Shown here piece after piece: positions 5,206 through 5,993 of a DNA stretch of 5,993 nucleotides. This stretch comes from Bacteroidales bacterium UBA3868. Its GTDB lineage: Bacteria; Bacteroidota; Bacteroidia; Bacteroidales; WCHB1-69. The position numbers and the translations under genes are program-made. The stretch is from contig DGGS01000139.1 of assembly GCA_002392325.1 (NCBI GenBank), positions 1 through 5,993 on the forward strand. Direction: 5' to 3'. The notes beneath the pieces are model-generated. The model worked only from the letters and a program-made list of their open reading frames with translations, did not search any database and was not told where the DNA came from. How positions within the stretch are numbered: the first letter of the stretch is position 1; each line of letters starts with the position of its first letter.

Positions 5206-5952
5206 CTATTTCAGATCGAACTCAAACTCGTCACCCGGTTTCTTCTCCACCGGTTTCTTGCCGTAGCGCAGCACAATCATGTTGCGTGTGCCACGAAGCG
5301 TGATACGCTCGTGGTCCACCCATAATGCTGTACCCTCACGCAAACCTGCCACGGCCATGTTCTGGTTGACGGCCAGATACTCGTTAATACGCACTTGGCG
5401 CGTCTCGCCGCCATGACGGATGGCATCGTTGATGTCTTGCGGATACGGATCAATGTAGTGGGGATTGATCTGGAACGGCACCAAATCCAGGCACTTGAAA
5501 CTCTCAGGCATCACAATAGGCATATCGTTAGTGGTGCACAAGGTCGGGCAAGCCACATTGGAACCGGCACTCCAGCCGATATATGGAACTCCCTCCATCA
5601 CTTTGCGACGGATAGGTTCGATAAGTTTGTTGCGCTGCAATTCAGCCACCAAATGGAAGGTGTTGCCGCCGCCCACCATGATCATCTTGGCCTTGTTGAT
5701 CAAAGCCACCGGATCTTTCGCCGTGTGCACGGACACAATCTTCTTTTTGAACTGGTCGAACACCTTCTGCACGCGCGCGGTGTAGGAGTCATAGCTCTTG
5801 GGATAGACCTCGCCACCCACATCCACGCCCGCGTAAGGCACAAACACGATTTCGGAAGCGGATTTCTGGATGAATTCCTTGATAAGAGGGGTACACCAGC
5901 CCAGATAGGGCTCTTTGTAATTAGTGGAATTGCTGATAAGTAAGAGTTTCAT
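5206..5952 (-). CDS. pepE: Peptidase E, alpha-aspartyl dipeptidase (family S51)
   Basis: PepE is a cytoplasmic serine peptidase that splits dipeptides with N-terminal aspartate (Asp-Xaa), serving peptide turnover. The 248-residue protein starts MKLLLISNSTNYKEPYLGW, the family's usual N-terminus. For this reason the ATG at 5952 is chosen rather than an in-frame ATG ten codons upstream, which lies inside a palindrome. GGGNTFHL (94-101) is conserved, and the nucleophile sits in GWSAGSNVA. Ser128, Asp143 (TTNDMPI) and His165 (NPHYID) correspond to the Ser120, Asp135 and His157 triad of Salmonella PepE, each shifted by exactly 8. The length is slightly over the 229 residues of the enterobacterial enzyme because of a small insert and a charged C-terminal tail (KKPVEKKPGDEFEFDLK). 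All catalytic residues are intact. The gene leads a two-gene unit with the small membrane protein downstream; the leader AACAATAAAAAAACAACCAAT is A-rich without a Shine-Dalgarno. Confidence 0.95.
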   Translation of the reverse strand: MKLLLISNSTNYKEPYLGWCTPLIKEFIQKSASEIVFVPYAGVDVGGEVYPKSYDSYTARVQKVFDQFKKKIVSVHTAKDPVALINKAKMIMVGGGNTFHLVAELQRNKLIEPIRRKVMEGVPYIGWSAGSNVACPTLCTTNDMPIVMPESFKCLDLVPFQINPHYIDPYPQDINDAIRHGGETRQVRINEYLAVNQNMAVAGLREGTALWVDHERITLRGTRNMIVLRYGKKPVEKKPGDEFEFDLK

Positions 5953-5975
5953 ATTGGTTGTTTTTTTATTGTTGA

Positions 5976-5993
5976 GACGCACGGCCGTGCGTC
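5976..5993. repeat. GC-rich perfect palindrome at the right edge, upstream of pepE
   Basis: Arms GACGCACGG and CCGTGCGTC form a perfect 18-bp palindrome that touches the window edge; it may extend outward, since GA precedes it on the inner side. It lies 23 bases before the pepE start. Toward pepE it is followed by TCAACAATAAAAAAAC, without a T-run, so it is not a terminator for minus-strand transcription. It could terminate a plus- or minus-strand gene outside, or be a dispersed REP-like repeat of the genome. I recall similar ACGCACGGCCGTGCGT dyads in Bacteroidetes intergenic DNA, but cannot verify this here. Confidence 0.6.

Noticed and set aside
5395..5943. 182-codon plus-strand frame opposite pepE
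   Set aside because: The minus strand encodes an intact peptidase E with all catalytic residues; the opposite frame has no independent support.
5953..5982. Longer pepE start at 5982
   Set aside because: The extra ten residues lie in the palindrome and A-rich leader; family members begin at MKLLL.

Overview
The window looks like chromosomal DNA from a member of the Bacteroidales (Bacteroides, Parabacteroides, Prevotella or a relative). Several signs agree. The rplM-rpsI pair encodes Bacteroidales-type L13 (151 aa) and S9. A BatD-family protein is present. Two lipoproteins carry Bacteroidetes-style lipoboxes. Most start codons sit behind A-rich leaders without a Shine-Dalgarno, and perfect TAnnTTTG (-7) promoter boxes occur. 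Genus cannot be settled from this sequence alone.

Layout. Positions 1-811 (minus strand) hold the ribosomal operon: rplM first, then rpsI, which runs off the left edge about 12 codons before its expected end. Upstream of rplM are two -7-type promoter boxes and a 9-bp hairpin in the leader. Positions 1022-2484 (minus) hold a single-gene unit: a short, soluble BatD-family periplasmic protein closed by a strong intrinsic terminator. Positions 2485-2898 form a 414-base divergent intergenic region. It is rich in inverted repeats, including a nested one at 2633-2761 with perfect 11-bp and 13-bp arms and equal 21-nt spacers. Next to the plus-strand gene is a tandem 23-bp repeat, each copy carrying a perfect TATCTTTG box. 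Positions 2899-4825 (plus) hold two tandem paralogous lipoproteins of unknown function with beta-hairpin repeats of YD type. They are visibly more AT-rich than their neighbours. Positions 4865-5952 (minus) hold pepE (peptidase E, catalytic residues intact) followed by a small three-helix membrane protein. A perfect 18-bp GC-rich palindrome touches the right edge just upstream of pepE.

How it fits together. The ribosomal, BatD and PepE units look like independent, ordinary chromosomal genes. The lipoprotein pair and its structured upstream region are the accessory-looking part. No CRISPR array, transposase, tRNA, rRNA or phage gene was seen. The best candidates for something undescribed are the nested inverted repeat at 2633-2761 (structured RNA or miniature non-coding repeat), the tandem-repeat promoter, the paralogous lipoprotein pair and the rplM leader hairpin.
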